64,000 bases of DNA from Streptomyces chartreusis (GCF_008704715.1 NZ_CP023689.1:9848099-9912098), one strand, 5' to 3'. Positions 26,580-36,138 are shown, numbered from the stretch's first letter. Program-made: numbers and translations. The notes: generated by a model not told the origin, from the sequence alone.

Positions 26580-28229
26580 GTGTCCCTCTGGCGCCGCCCC
26601 CTCGCCGGGCGCCTCGGAACGCGTCAGGTCAAGCGCCTGGGCGGTGGCCGGCACTGGAAGGCCGACCGTCAGCTGGAGGCGATCCTGCTCAGTACCGACG
26701 GGCTGCACGAGCTCGCTGTACGACAGGAGCTGCTGCTTCTGACGGGTCAGCGCATGGGCCTGGATTCCCCGCTTGTCGTGCGCGAGTCCCCGGACCCCGA
26801 GACGCATCTGCGTGCCATCGTCCGAGGCGCCCGCAGGGCCGAGGCGCTGGACGCGCTGCTCCACGCACTGTCGGTCGTCAGGCAGAACGACATCGGCACG
26901 GCGTGGTTCAGGCTCGTGGTCGAGGTGCTCACCAGGCCGAACGGTCCGCTGCCGGGCTCCTGTGTGCTCAGTATCGTCGCTGAGCTGCGTGCTCATCCGT
27001 TCGAGTTCGGGCGCACCGCTGTGATCCAGTACATGACCGAACGCCGGGCCGGTGGCCGGCCGTTGGACTGCCGCCCCGTCCTGCCGGACGTGTTGTTCCA
27101 GCTCTACGACGCCCGGGAGCGCCCTTCGGATCCGGATGCCCCCCAAAGGGACTTTCTCGGGTTTCTCCGGTTGCTCGCCGCAGAGCCGGACCGCACCAGC
27201 CGGCTCGAAGCACTTGTCCTCCCTCTCCTCGACGGCAGCCGCGGAGACCACTTGGCGCCGGGTGCCGCCGGAGTGCGGGTGAGCGGCGAGCGCCAGGTGG
27301 TCATCCAGATACGTGTCGAGGAGGAGGACGCGCCGAGCGACGTGCCCTACACCCAGCGCTCTTACTCGCTGCGTGGTTTCCACTACGAGGGAATCGTGGG
27401 CTCCAAGCCGGACTTCCACTGCTCGTGGCCCTCGCCGGGGTCGTTCACCGGCGCCGAACTGAAGCTCCGCGGTTACGAGTTCCTGTCCGCCTGGCGCGCA
27501 CGGGAACAGGTGGACTGGGGCGCGAACAAGCGGGTGGAGTTCCTGCTTCCGGACTCGCTGCTCGGCTATCCCGCCGAGTTGTGGTCCAGCGTCGCGGGCG
27601 ACAGCCCCCTCAGCCGCAGGTGCCAGGTTGTCGTCCGCTCCCTGAGGCGTTACAGGGACGACTTCCTGCACGACGAGTGGCGTCGGCGCTGGGAAGCCCT
27701 CGACCGGGACAGCGCGAGCGGCGACGCACTTGAGCGCATCGGCTGGATGGGGCCCGCTGCCGCGACTGCGCCGCCCTGCGGCAGCGCGAACTCCGCTGTC
27801 GAGGGCTGGCGTTCGCCGGACAGCAAGTACCAGCCGCTGCACCTGACCGGCCCCGCCGATGTCGAGGACTGGCTGCGACTCAACGCCGACCTTGCCTGCC
27901 TGGGGCTCGGCCTGCCGTACGACCCTCACGATCCCCTGATCCGGGACGCGGTGCTCGAGGCCCTGCTGGAGGACGGCATTCCCGTCATGGTCTGGCGGCG
28001 CGACGCGGGCGACCCCGCCCACCTGCTGAACGAGCTGCGTGACGCCAGACCACCCGCACTGCTGGCCGAACTGCCGGCCAGTGTTCTGGAACTGCGCAAA
28101 CGCAATCGCCGTGATCCGGCGAGCCTGGGTAAGCAGATCACTCTCCTGTGGGACGACCCGACATGTGTCTTCAGGAAACAGGACAGCCCGATGACCGGCA
28201 CCCGGGGCGCCGGCGAAGGAGCAGCATGA
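26580..28229 (+). CDS. VMAP (vWA-MoxR-associated protein) with EAD2-like and VMAP-C domains
   Basis: 549 residues starting at a GTG immediately after the SEFIR stop. The first ~110 residues are the EAD2-like helical domain ('QLEAILLSTDGLHELAVRQE' and 'DPETHLRAIVRGARR'). A middle domain follows (~120-215), then a C-terminal VMAP-C-type region (~225-540) with 'QVVIQIRVEEED', 'VEFLLPDSLLGYPAELW' and a terminal 'LWDDPTCVF'. VMAP proteins are the third partner of the vWA-MoxR ternary conflict systems described by Aravind and colleagues. Here VMAP would link the ATPase to the SEFIR effector through the shared EAD. It is coupled to the MoxR gene by ATGA. Confidence 0.78.
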   Translation: MSLWRRPLAGRLGTRQVKRLGGGRHWKADRQLEAILLSTDGLHELAVRQELLLLTGQRMGLDSPLVVRESPDPETHLRAIVRGARRAEALDALLHALSVVRQNDIGTAWFRLVVEVLTRPNGPLPGSCVLSIVAELRAHPFEFGRTAVIQYMTERRAGGRPLDCRPVLPDVLFQLYDARERPSDPDAPQRDFLGFLRLLAAEPDRTSRLEALVLPLLDGSRGDHLAPGAAGVRVSGERQVVIQIRVEEEDAPSDVPYTQRSYSLRGFHYEGIVGSKPDFHCSWPSPGSFTGAELKLRGYEFLSAWRAREQVDWGANKRVEFLLPDSLLGYPAELWSSVAGDSPLSRRCQVVVRSLRRYRDDFLHDEWRRRWEALDRDSASGDALERIGWMGPAAATAPPCGSANSAVEGWRSPDSKYQPLHLTGPADVEDWLRLNADLACLGLGLPYDPHDPLIRDAVLEALLEDGIPVMVWRRDAGDPAHLLNELRDARPPALLAELPASVLELRKRNRRDPASLGKQITLLWDDPTCVFRKQDSPMTGTRGAGEGAA

Positions 28230-29281
28230 CGCAGACACAGGACTGGTGGGTCTACGAGGGGACCGGTACCCCCCACGACGGCATTGAGCGTCTGCCCGAG
28301 GCGCCTCCGTGGCGGGCCTTCCGCCAGGGAGACGCGGAGCTGTTGGACACACCGCAGGTGCCTGACGACGACGCCCACCTCCGGCACCTGGGCCGCAAGG
28401 GACAGGGAGAGGCGTACCAGGCCGGCGACCGCGCGAAACACCTCGTGAATCTCGCACTGCACCTGCGTCGCCCCCTGCTGCTCACCGGCAAGCCCGGGAC
28501 CGGCAAGTCCACCCTCGCCTACGCCGTCGCGCACGAACTGAAGCTCGGACCGGTGCTGCGATGGGCGATCACCAGCCGGTCCACCCTCAAGGACGGGCAG
28601 TACGAGTACGACGCCGTGGGTCGCCTCTACGACGCCGGGCTCAGCAACGCCGGAGTACTGAACAGTCCCGGAAGTGAGCGCCCCAAGCCACCGGACATCG
28701 GCGAATATCTCTGGCTCGGACCGCTCGGAACGGCGTTGCTGCCGTGGCGGCGGCCGCGGGTGTTGTTGATCGACGAGATCGACAAGAGCGACATGGACTT
28801 CCCCAACGACCTGCTGAATGTGTTCGAGGAGGGCGAGTTCGTCATCCCCGAGCTTGCGCGCCTCGGGAAGGGGAAGCAGTCCGTGATGACCGCCGACCGT
28901 GAGGTGGCGGATGTCTGGGGCGGTCAAGTGGCCTGTACCCAGTTTCCGTTCGTGGTGCTGACCAGCAACGAGGAGCGAGAGTTCCCCATGGCGTTCCTGC
29001 GCCGCTGCATCCGGCTGGAGATCGGGCCGGCGGATCACAAACAGCTGACCGGCATGGTCGCGGCGCATCTCGGTGAGCCGGGCGTCGGCGGGAACAACGG
29101 ATCCGTCGAGGTGCGGGCGAAGATCATCGCCCAGTTCCTGGCAAGGCAACGGGAGATGGGCACACTGGCCAATGACCAGTTGCTCAACGCGCTGCTCATG
29201 GCGGAACGGGGACTGTGGGACACCGAGGTGGGACAGTCCTTGATCGATGAGGATCTGTTGCGCCTGCTGGATCGAGGCTGA
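28226..29281 (+). CDS. MoxR-type AAA+ ATPase
   Basis: 351 residues with a clear Walker A 'LLTGKPGTGKST' (residues ~90-101) and Walker B 'RVLLIDEIDKSDMDFPN' (~180-196), followed by 'VVLTSNEEREFPMAFLRRC', the sensor and arginine-finger region of MoxR ATPases. These hexameric ATPases act as chaperones on vWA proteins. Here the vWA-like domain is in the product of the next gene. The N-terminal ~70 residues are an extension that may bind VMAP. The gene overlaps VMAP by four bases and ends seven bases before the next start. Confidence 0.88.
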   Translation: MTQTQDWWVYEGTGTPHDGIERLPEAPPWRAFRQGDAELLDTPQVPDDDAHLRHLGRKGQGEAYQAGDRAKHLVNLALHLRRPLLLTGKPGTGKSTLAYAVAHELKLGPVLRWAITSRSTLKDGQYEYDAVGRLYDAGLSNAGVLNSPGSERPKPPDIGEYLWLGPLGTALLPWRRPRVLLIDEIDKSDMDFPNDLLNVFEEGEFVIPELARLGKGKQSVMTADREVADVWGGQVACTQFPFVVLTSNEEREFPMAFLRRCIRLEIGPADHKQLTGMVAAHLGEPGVGGNNGSVEVRAKIIAQFLARQREMGTLANDQLLNALLMAERGLWDTEVGQSLIDEDLLRLLDRG

Positions 29282-29288
29282 GCCGATC

Positions 29289-32200
29289 GTGACGGGGGCC
29301 ACGGGAGCCGTGCCGGGGGACGAGGAAGCCGCGACGGAGGCCGGGTCCGTCGGGCAGGGTGACGTGCTGCGCGAAGAGCTCGCACGCCTCCTCGACACCG
29401 GAGGCGCCCCGGACGCCGGCGACGCGCTCGATGTGCTGTGGATCGCCCGGCTCAGCGGCCTCGACCCGGTCGACTGGTCCTCACTGCGCAGCGGCGCCGA
29501 CCCCACGGCACCCGCACCCCCCGCCGACGCGGCGCCACCGCCGCCGGAGGAGATCCCCGCGGCGCCACTCCCCGACTCCGAGCCCCTGGCAGGCATTCAC
29601 CTCCCCGGTTCCCACGGAGCAGCCCCCGTCCGCCCCGGCGGCGCACACGCCATCCGCGTCGCGCAGCCCCCGGCTCTCGCCGACGCCCTGGCCCTGACCC
29701 GGGCGCTGCGCCCGCTGCGACAGTGGGTGCCATCCGCTCGCTCCCGTACGCTCGACGTGGCGGCGACCGCGGCGGCTTCCGGCGACACCGGCCTGCTCCT
29801 GCCGATCCTGCGCCCGGCCACCGAGCGCCGCTTCTCCGTGGACCTGTTGATCGACACGGGCACGACGATGACGGTGTGGCATCGCCTGGCCGATGAGTTA
29901 CGCACCTTGTTGGCCCGGCACGGCGCCTTCGCCGACGTACGTGCCTGGGCGCTGAACACGGACGGTCCGGAGCCCACGCTCGCGCCGTTTCGGAGAGGAG
30001 CGCAGGCCGCATCGCCGACCCGGCACTGGAAGCAGTCCTTGGCGGACCCGGCCGGCCGGCGCGCGGTGCTGGTCCTGACTGATGGTGTGGGTCCCGCCTG
30101 GTACGGCACGGAGTTGCCCGCGGCCCTCGCCGAGTGGTCCGCCCGGCGCCCGGTCGCCGCGCTCCAGGTCCTGCCCAGCCGACTGTGGCACCGCACGGCG
30201 TTGCGCGCCATGCCCGTGAGGGCGCGAGGCGTCGAGGCCCAGCGCGCCGCGATCGAGGTACGGTCGTCGGGGCCGTTGCCGGGTGTCGCACGCGGGCGGG
30301 CGGGCGCGGAGGACCGGGCGCGTATCCGCTGGCTGCCTACCGTGGAGGTCTCGGGCGACTGGCTGAGTCCATGGGCCAGGCTGGTGTCCGGCCGCACGGT
30401 GGAGTGGGTGCCGTTGCGGGCGGTACCGCTGACCGTCAGGCGTCCGGGCCCCGCTGATCCGGTGGGCGTGCCGAACACCCCGGCGGGCTGGGTCGAGCGC
30501 TTCGAGGAGGGCTACTCGCCGGAGGCGTTCGGTCTGCTGCGGTTGCTGGCCGCCGCTCCGCTGAGCCTGCCCGTGATGCGGCTGGTCCAGCGCACCATGA
30601 TCCCGTCCTCCACACCCATGCATCTCGCCGAGATCTTCCTGTCCGGGCTGCTGGTCCGCCGCAGTCCGGCCGAGCCCGGCGAGGACCCGGACGGTGTGCT
30701 CTATGACTTCCGCGACGGGGTGCGCGAAACCTTGCTCGAACGGCTCACCCGCACAGAGTCCTTGCTGGTGCTGGAGCAGGTCATCGACGGGGTGAGCGAG
30801 CGGGTGGCGGCGACGTTCGGAGGAGTCACCGACTTCGGCGCGCTCGTGACCGCCGTGGAGGAGAACGGCGGGCTGGACGGCCTGGAACTGCCGGAAGGAA
30901 GCCGGGCGTTCGCGGAAGTGGCGCTGGTGGTCATCGGCGGAGTCGGCGGTGACTATCGGGAGGTGGCCGCGAAGCTGGCGAGACGGCACAGCGGGGCGGT
31001 GGCTTTGTCGGAGCCGCCGCCGGCCGGACCGGTGCCGAAGGAGCGGGAGAAGCCCCGGCGCCGGAGACGACTGCTTCCGTGGCTTCGGTCGAGGACCGTC
31101 ACGATGACCGTGGGGAACGTCCAGGTGAGCGTCGGCGTCGGCGGCGACCTGGAGGCAACCCGGGCGCCGGAGACGTTGCCAAGCCGGGTCCCCGAACTGC
31201 CGCCGTTCCACATGCACCGCAGTGAGAGCAGGGACGTTGTGCGGGTGCTGTTCCAGGGCTCTCGCGCGGGAAGCGCACGCTATCCCGTCCGAATGAGGGC
31301 GACGTGTGTGATCGAGGGGGAGGCGGGCGTCGGCAAGACCGTCCTGGCCGCCGACTGCGCCGAGCGTCTGGCCCCGGATTTCACCATGGTCAGATGGATC
31401 CGCGCGGACAGCCGCGAGACTCTGCTGGGAGACTTGGCGAGGTTCGCCGACGACCTGGGAATCCCCCGTGTCGAAGAGGTGAACCCCTCCATTCCCGCAC
31501 GGCGCCTTGCCGACTTGCGTGCCTATCTGACCCGGCATCCCGGCTGGCTGCTGGTCTATGACGGCGTCAACTCCACGACCTTCGCCTCCGATCCCGGCGA
31601 TCCCGTCGAGTTGCAGGGGCTGTGCCTGCCCCCCACCGGGTACGGCAGCGTGTTGGTGACCTCGACGGATCGGACATGGTGGCCGACGGCGGCGGACCAC
31701 CTGGAGCTGACGGATCCCGACCCCGAGTCGGCCCTGACGTACCTCCGGGCGATGCTTGCCGAGCACAGGGGCAAGGCGTGGAAATGGAGCGAGGAACTGG
31801 CCGATCTCGTCGGTGTCGTGGGAACGCGAGTGTCGGTCCTGGCGCACTGCGTCTCGAAGCTCTACGAGGAGAGTCAGACAGTCGGCAGTCTCGCGGTGGA
31901 AGCCCTGGTGGGCCGCAAAGAGGTCGGCCAGCTGATGGGTTCGCTCGTCTGGATCACTCGGCGCGGTGGCTTCGTCGCCTCTGGCGTCGCCGTGCGGTCC
32001 GACGCCGTGCTGACCTCCGGCTTTGACCCGGCCTCCGGGCCGTTCCGGATTCATCGTCCGGACGGCCGGGCCTTCTCGGCCGGCCAAGTGGTGACGCGTG
32101 ACAGTGTGCCAGGGCTCATCATGTTGCGAGTGGAGGCACACCTTCTTCCGGAACCACCGCTCTCCCCACCGGGCAACCGGGTGGTGGGTGCGGCCTGGTA

Positions 32201-33062
32201 CACGACCGGGCGGTCCTCGAAGAAGCCGGTGTGCACGGTGGCCCTTACCGCCTCGCAGCCGGGACGCAGCGTCAAGGGGGCTGCGCTTTTCGACAACGCC
32301 GGAAACCTGCACTCCATCGTGGCATCGGACCGCGGGACTGTTTCGGAGTGGCGCCTCACGCCGCTGCTCATGGCCGAATTCATGGCGGTGGGCAAGCCGG
32401 GAGCGGTGATGCATGTTCGGGACCGTCAGCCCGAGGCCGGACTGCCCGTCAAACAGCCGAAGCAGGGGCCGCTGTTCTATCTGAGCTATGCCCGCACACC
32501 AGCTGTTCGCGTGCGGGCGCCCAGCCGTGAGCATCGATTCTTCGACGATCTGGTCCGGCAACTCGCGGAGCTGACCCACACCCCGGACGACGCCCTCGGC
32601 TTCATCGACACTACGCTGCCCGCAGGTAGGGAATGGGAGAAGGCGATGAAGGAAGCGTTGGCGACGGCCAGTGTATTCGTCCCCCTCTACTCGCCCCGTT
32701 ACTTCAGGAGCGCCCAGTGCGGCATGGAATGGGATGCCTTCGGCCGGCGCCAGGAACGCGACAGCCGTCTGCGTGGCCGTCACAGTTCCGCGATCGTACC
32801 CGTGCTCTGGGCTTCCACCGATCCCAGACATCTGCCGTCGGTCAGCTGGGGCATCCAGTACACCAGCCAGGAGCTCGGCCGTGCCTACGCGGACAGAGGC
32901 ATGCTGGGGCTGATGGAGTTCGGCGGGCGCGGTGCATACGAACGCGGGGTCCGGCATATCGCCGAGATGATCGTCCGGACGGCAGACGCGACCCCTCTGG
33001 CACCTTGCGACCCCGGCCTCTTCGAGAGCCTGCACAACGTCTTCGAGGACGAGGAGTCTTAG
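29289..33062 (+). CDS. Multidomain SAV_2336/vWA - NB-ARC - protease-like - TIR protein
   Basis: 1,257 residues from the GTG at 29289. An acidic, Pro/Ala-rich N-terminus leads to a SAV_2336-type region with a vWA-like fold ('FSVDLLIDTGTTMTVWHRL', ~181-199; 'AVLVLTDGVGPAWYG', ~258-272). The MIDAS motif is DTGTT rather than DxSxS. An NB-ARC-type NTPase follows, with P-loop 'GEAGVGKTVLAAD' (~675-688) and 'LLVYDGVN'. Residues ~880-1015 have the trypsin-like shape ('GGFVASGVAVRSDAVLTSGF') but lack the catalytic His and Ser. The C-terminus (~1061-1234) is a TIR domain ('LFYLSYARTP', 'VFVPLYSPRYFRSAQCGMEW') of the type in FxSxx-COOH systems. It is an NLR-like sensor-effector and completes the vWA-MoxR-VMAP set. 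Confidence 0.82.
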   Translation: MTGATGAVPGDEEAATEAGSVGQGDVLREELARLLDTGGAPDAGDALDVLWIARLSGLDPVDWSSLRSGADPTAPAPPADAAPPPPEEIPAAPLPDSEPLAGIHLPGSHGAAPVRPGGAHAIRVAQPPALADALALTRALRPLRQWVPSARSRTLDVAATAAASGDTGLLLPILRPATERRFSVDLLIDTGTTMTVWHRLADELRTLLARHGAFADVRAWALNTDGPEPTLAPFRRGAQAASPTRHWKQSLADPAGRRAVLVLTDGVGPAWYGTELPAALAEWSARRPVAALQVLPSRLWHRTALRAMPVRARGVEAQRAAIEVRSSGPLPGVARGRAGAEDRARIRWLPTVEVSGDWLSPWARLVSGRTVEWVPLRAVPLTVRRPGPADPVGVPNTPAGWVERFEEGYSPEAFGLLRLLAAAPLSLPVMRLVQRTMIPSSTPMHLAEIFLSGLLVRRSPAEPGEDPDGVLYDFRDGVRETLLERLTRTESLLVLEQVIDGVSERVAATFGGVTDFGALVTAVEENGGLDGLELPEGSRAFAEVALVVIGGVGGDYREVAAKLARRHSGAVALSEPPPAGPVPKEREKPRRRRRLLPWLRSRTVTMTVGNVQVSVGVGGDLEATRAPETLPSRVPELPPFHMHRSESRDVVRVLFQGSRAGSARYPVRMRATCVIEGEAGVGKTVLAADCAERLAPDFTMVRWIRADSRETLLGDLARFADDLGIPRVEEVNPSIPARRLADLRAYLTRHPGWLLVYDGVNSTTFASDPGDPVELQGLCLPPTGYGSVLVTSTDRTWWPTAADHLELTDPDPESALTYLRAMLAEHRGKAWKWSEELADLVGVVGTRVSVLAHCVSKLYEESQTVGSLAVEALVGRKEVGQLMGSLVWITRRGGFVASGVAVRSDAVLTSGFDPASGPFRIHRPDGRAFSAGQVVTRDSVPGLIMLRVEAHLLPEPPLSPPGNRVVGAAWYTTGRSSKKPVCTVALTASQPGRSVKGAALFDNAGNLHSIVASDRGTVSEWRLTPLLMAEFMAVGKPGAVMHVRDRQPEAGLPVKQPKQGPLFYLSYARTPAVRVRAPSREHRFFDDLVRQLAELTHTPDDALGFIDTTLPAGREWEKAMKEALATASVFVPLYSPRYFRSAQCGMEWDAFGRRQERDSRLRGRHSSAIVPVLWASTDPRHLPSVSWGIQYTSQELGRAYADRGMLGLMEFGGRGAYERGVRHIAEMIVRTADATPLAPCDPGLFESLHNVFEDEES

Positions 33063-33179
33063 ACAACGAACCCCTCGGCGGACTCGACCGTGTCGGTGTG
33101 GGCTGGGGCTGTCTCTGCGACAGGCGAACAGGTCAACCCGCACGTCCATTCCCTTGCACAGCCGTCCGACAGACCTCCC
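33063..33179. other. Short leaderless spacer after the conflict operon
   Basis: No strong hairpin-plus-T terminator is visible after the last conflict gene. The sequence passes directly into decayed coding sequence. Confidence 0.3.
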
Positions 33180-33322
33180 GTAACGGGATATCAGTCGGGG
33201 TAAGCCGGCCGCGGCCACGGCACCGGCAGACCTACGGGGCGTGCGAGGCCGACCTCGACCGCGACATCAACGCGGCGGTCAGTGTCACCGAAGCCGCCTG
33301 GCCGACGGTGTCAGCCTGGTGA
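33180..33322 (+). pseudogene. Possible TnpB/OrfB transposase C-terminal remnant
   Basis: A short frame ending at a TGA at 33322 contains 'ACEADLDRDINAAVSVTEAA'. This resembles the end of IS200/IS605-type TnpB proteins, where a zinc-knuckle Cys is followed by D-R-D-x-N-A-A. Nothing upstream in the same frame is transposase-like, so only the tail survives. It suggests an insertion once ended here, at the border between the intact conflict operon and the remnant-rich stretch. Confidence 0.4.
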
Positions 33323-33987
33323 GCGACGGTAGGACGATGCCCCCAGCGAGGTCGTCGACTACCGGCCCGGCCCGCCCCTTCGCGAACACCTCGGCCGCAC
33401 GGCCGCCGCTCGCCTGGCCAGTACGCCCCAGGAAGGTGAGAAGTGAGTCCATGTTCTATCTGCGCACCCAGGTCGACTAGGACAGCACCACTCTCTACCG
33501 CCTCTTCCATCAAGGGGACCGCCCCTATCGGAGCGACCGCGACTACGAGGCCTCGAACGCCATGCCCGCTGCCCCACTCGTGCTCGACGCACTCCTGACA
33601 CCAAGCACCCAAGCCCAGCACATTCGATGGTCCAGGTTCCGGATGATCCGAACGACGAAGCTTCCAGGTCAGGCACGTGCCCGATTGTGTCGACCGCGGC
33701 TGTGCCCCCGGTATGCAGACGGATCTCAGCAGCTGCGGGTGAGCCAGCCGTACAACCTCCTGAATGACTGCAGCCCACGGCCCACGGCCCACGGCAGCCC
33801 GCGCGGCGTGACTCCCCCGGGGGAGCGGGAGCTACCGCATTCGGCGGCCGGACGACGTCGATCGGGGCGCGAGCCTGAAGGGCGGTGTGACCGTCGCAGA
33901 CACCGGGTCCCTGGACTCCCCACGGCCAGCCGGTGACGATGCCTCGGCAGGCCGCGAAGGATCTGGTGCGATCATGCCTGCAACCCC
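33323..33987. other. No supported gene
   Basis: About 665 bases with short broken frames on both strands and no binding site or motif I recognise. A triple repeat of CCCACGG lies near 33,775-33,800. It looks like degraded sequence between the TnpB-like tail and the oxidoreductase gene. Confidence 0.4.
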
Positions 33988-35730
33988 TCACATGTCCAGG
34001 ACGACATGGGAGTCGGGCCGGGCGCAGCAGATGAGCACTTCACCGTCGGCGGGAGCCTCCAGCGGAGTGGTCTCGTAGGCGACATCGCCCGTCAGAAGGG
34101 GAGTCACGCAGGTGTGACAGACCCCTGTACGGCAACTCCAGCGCACCGGGACATCGCATGCCTCGGCGAGTTCGAGCAGGCTGCCGCCGGTGTCGGGGAA
34201 CGGCGTGGAGATGCCGCTGCGGGCGAAGGTCACCTCCGGACCGGTACCCGGCGCCCCCGGCGGCTGGTGGGGCTGCCGGTCAGTCTGCTCCCGCAGGCCA
34301 GGGGTGATCGCACCCAGCGCGCCGAAGAGCTCCGAATGAACCGCGGACGGATCGAGGCCGGCGGCGGACAGGGCGTCCTTCACAGCGGACATGAAGGAGG
34401 CCGGCCCGCAGACATACGCAGTGGCGTCGCGCGGCACCCCCAGAGCGATCACGGCGTCCTTGCTCAGGCGGGCATGGATGATGTCGCCGTCGGTCGTCCT
34501 CGAAGCGGACGCGGCACCGCTGTAGAAGATGAACTCCCGGGCGTGTGGCAGCGAGCCGATCAAGGCGTGCGCCTCGGCCGCCAGCGGGTGTTCCTGCGAG
34601 CTCCGGGCACTGTGGATCCACCAGACCTCACGCTCGCTGCGGGATTCTGACAGTTCGTGCAGCATCGCCAGCACCGGAGTCAGCCCGATGCCGGCGGAGA
34701 CGAGGAGAACGGGAGCCGTGCCCGGCTTGAGCACGAAGTCCCCTCGGGGGGCTGCGACGTCGACCGTGGCCCCTGGCCGAAGCTTGGTCGTCAGGTACGT
34801 ACTGGCGACGCCACGAGGCTCGTGCTTCACGCTGATGCGATAGCGGCCGTCCACGGCGGCCGAGGACAGAGAGTAGCTGCGTACCGGCGCAGGATCCGCG
34901 GCCCCGGGAACGCGGAGCGTCAGGTGCTGCCCACCGCGGGCAGGAGGGAGCCGCGAGCCGTCCGGGGCGGCCAACTGTATCGAGGAAACCGTGGCGGTCT
35001 CGTGCACCACCGAGGCGACCCGCAGACCCCTGAATCCCTCCCAGGCCGGTTCGCCACCCGTGGCTTCCGCCGCCGCGCCCCCGTGCTCCGCCGCCGCGAG
35101 CAGTTCCTGGAAGGACCCCAGCCAGCCAGGGCTCAGCGCGGGAATCCGCACAGCGCGGTGCAGCTTTTCGATATCCCGGTCGGGCAGGTAGAGCAGCGCA
35201 TCCGTATCGGTCACGCTCAGCGCTCCCGGCCCGGAACTGATCTTGATGATGTCGTCGCCCGCCTGGATGCGGCCCTCTCGAAGGACGCGCATGTAAAAGC
35301 CTGGACGGTGATGGCTCACCAAGAGGGCAGGCAGAGAGGGCTCTCCCATGCGCAGCCCCACCCGGTAGCAGGTGACGCGTGGCTGGGTGACCTCGAACTC
35401 GGCCTCGCCGATGCGGAATCGGTCGCCGATGCAGACCTCGTCGTCCGCGAGGCCTTCGACGGTGAGGTTCTCACCGAACTGGCCGTACTCCAGGTCGTCC
35501 CGGCGCAGGTGGCGTTGCCAGTGCCGGTAGGAGTCGATCTGATAGACGAGGACTGCCCGCTGTTCCCCACCGTGGCCGGCTTTGTCCCCCTGGCCGTCGC
35601 CGTCGAGGTTCAGACGCCGCGCCATGACCGGCCCGCGCACCGGATACTTCCAGACACCGGTGTAGACGGTTCGACCCCGCCACGGCACGTTCTTGGGCAT
35701 CCCGACATTCACCGACAGCAAAGACGGCAT
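33988..35730 (-). CDS. MOSC - flavin reductase - 2Fe-2S ferredoxin fusion
   Basis: 580 residues with GGAAGGAG before the ATG. Residues ~1-170 form a MOSC domain ('GDKAGHGGEQRAVLVYQIDS', 'YGQFGENLTVEGL', 'TQPRVTCYRVGLRMG' with the sulfur-carrying-type Cys). Residues ~235-470 are a ferredoxin-reductase module with flavin-binding 'RSYSLSS', nucleotide-binding 'SAGIGLTPVLAML' and 'AYVCGPASFM'. The last ~90 residues carry a plant-type 2Fe-2S cluster: 'CRTGVCHTC' and a fourth Cys in 'LICCARP'. The parts suggest electrons move from NAD(P)H through flavin and Fe-S to a substrate handled by the MOSC domain, possibly a nitrogen-hydroxylated compound as in YiiM/mARC chemistry. The substrate is unknown. 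The gene stands alone. Confidence 0.87.
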   Translation of the reverse strand: MPSLLSVNVGMPKNVPWRGRTVYTGVWKYPVRGPVMARRLNLDGDGQGDKAGHGGEQRAVLVYQIDSYRHWQRHLRRDDLEYGQFGENLTVEGLADDEVCIGDRFRIGEAEFEVTQPRVTCYRVGLRMGEPSLPALLVSHHRPGFYMRVLREGRIQAGDDIIKISSGPGALSVTDTDALLYLPDRDIEKLHRAVRIPALSPGWLGSFQELLAAAEHGGAAAEATGGEPAWEGFRGLRVASVVHETATVSSIQLAAPDGSRLPPARGGQHLTLRVPGAADPAPVRSYSLSSAAVDGRYRISVKHEPRGVASTYLTTKLRPGATVDVAAPRGDFVLKPGTAPVLLVSAGIGLTPVLAMLHELSESRSEREVWWIHSARSSQEHPLAAEAHALIGSLPHAREFIFYSGAASASRTTDGDIIHARLSKDAVIALGVPRDATAYVCGPASFMSAVKDALSAAGLDPSAVHSELFGALGAITPGLREQTDRQPHQPPGAPGTGPEVTFARSGISTPFPDTGGSLLELAEACDVPVRWSCRTGVCHTCVTPLLTGDVAYETTPLEAPADGEVLICCARPDSHVVLDM

Positions 35731-35773
35731 GGCATCTCCTTCCGCACCAGGGCGCCGCCACGATCATCCGTGC

Positions 35774-36115
35774 TCACTTGCCGGGGTCTCGTGCCTCGTC
35801 GAGGTTGAGGTCGAGGTTGCGGTCCACGCCGTGCGAGACCACCTTCTGCCCGGACTCCAGCCTCAGCCGCACGCCGCCGAGGGAGACCTCGATCTCGTCC
35901 GGCTCTAAAGACACCATCCCGCAGACACGGCCCACCTCGTCCCAGGCATCCTCGTACGACCACGTGGCACGGTTCCCGCCGCCGATGTCGTAGTAGCAGC
36001 ATCCGCACTCGTACATGACCAGAGAGCGCTCGCTGGCAGCGACTACCTGATCGCCGATACGGACAACGAGATGCTGGCTGGTGGAGCGGATGTCCCAGGA
36101 ACCGGCCCACTGCCT
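35774..36115 (-). pseudogene. DUF427-like C-terminal fragment
   Basis: A minus-strand frame ending at 35774 contains 'RIGDQVVAASERSLVMYECG', then 'NRATWSYEDAWDEVGRVCG' and 'VSLEPDEIEVSLGG'. This resembles DUF427 domains (AWSYE-P-x-V--I-G pattern) but is shortened, and no start with a binding site precedes it. The frame runs on into unrelated antisense sequence, so I treat it as a truncated gene. Its short product could still be made from an internal start. Confidence 0.4.
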
Positions 36116-36138
36116 CTTGGAGCAAGTGGCCCGTATTG

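Noticed and set aside
25557..28457. 966-codon open frame on the minus strand
   Set aside because: It is antisense to the SEFIR, VMAP and MoxR genes, whose motifs are clear. Its Arg/Pro/Gly-rich composition is that of a high-GC shadow frame.
28226..29281. MoxR ATPase considered as the missing ATPase of the injection system
   Set aside because: It is coupled to VMAP and the NB-ARC protein 6 kb away, and is of the MoxR type rather than the eCIS-associated ATPase type.
29898..33218. 1,106-codon open frame on the minus strand
   Set aside because: It is antisense to the NB-ARC-TIR gene and has no recognisable motif or binding site.
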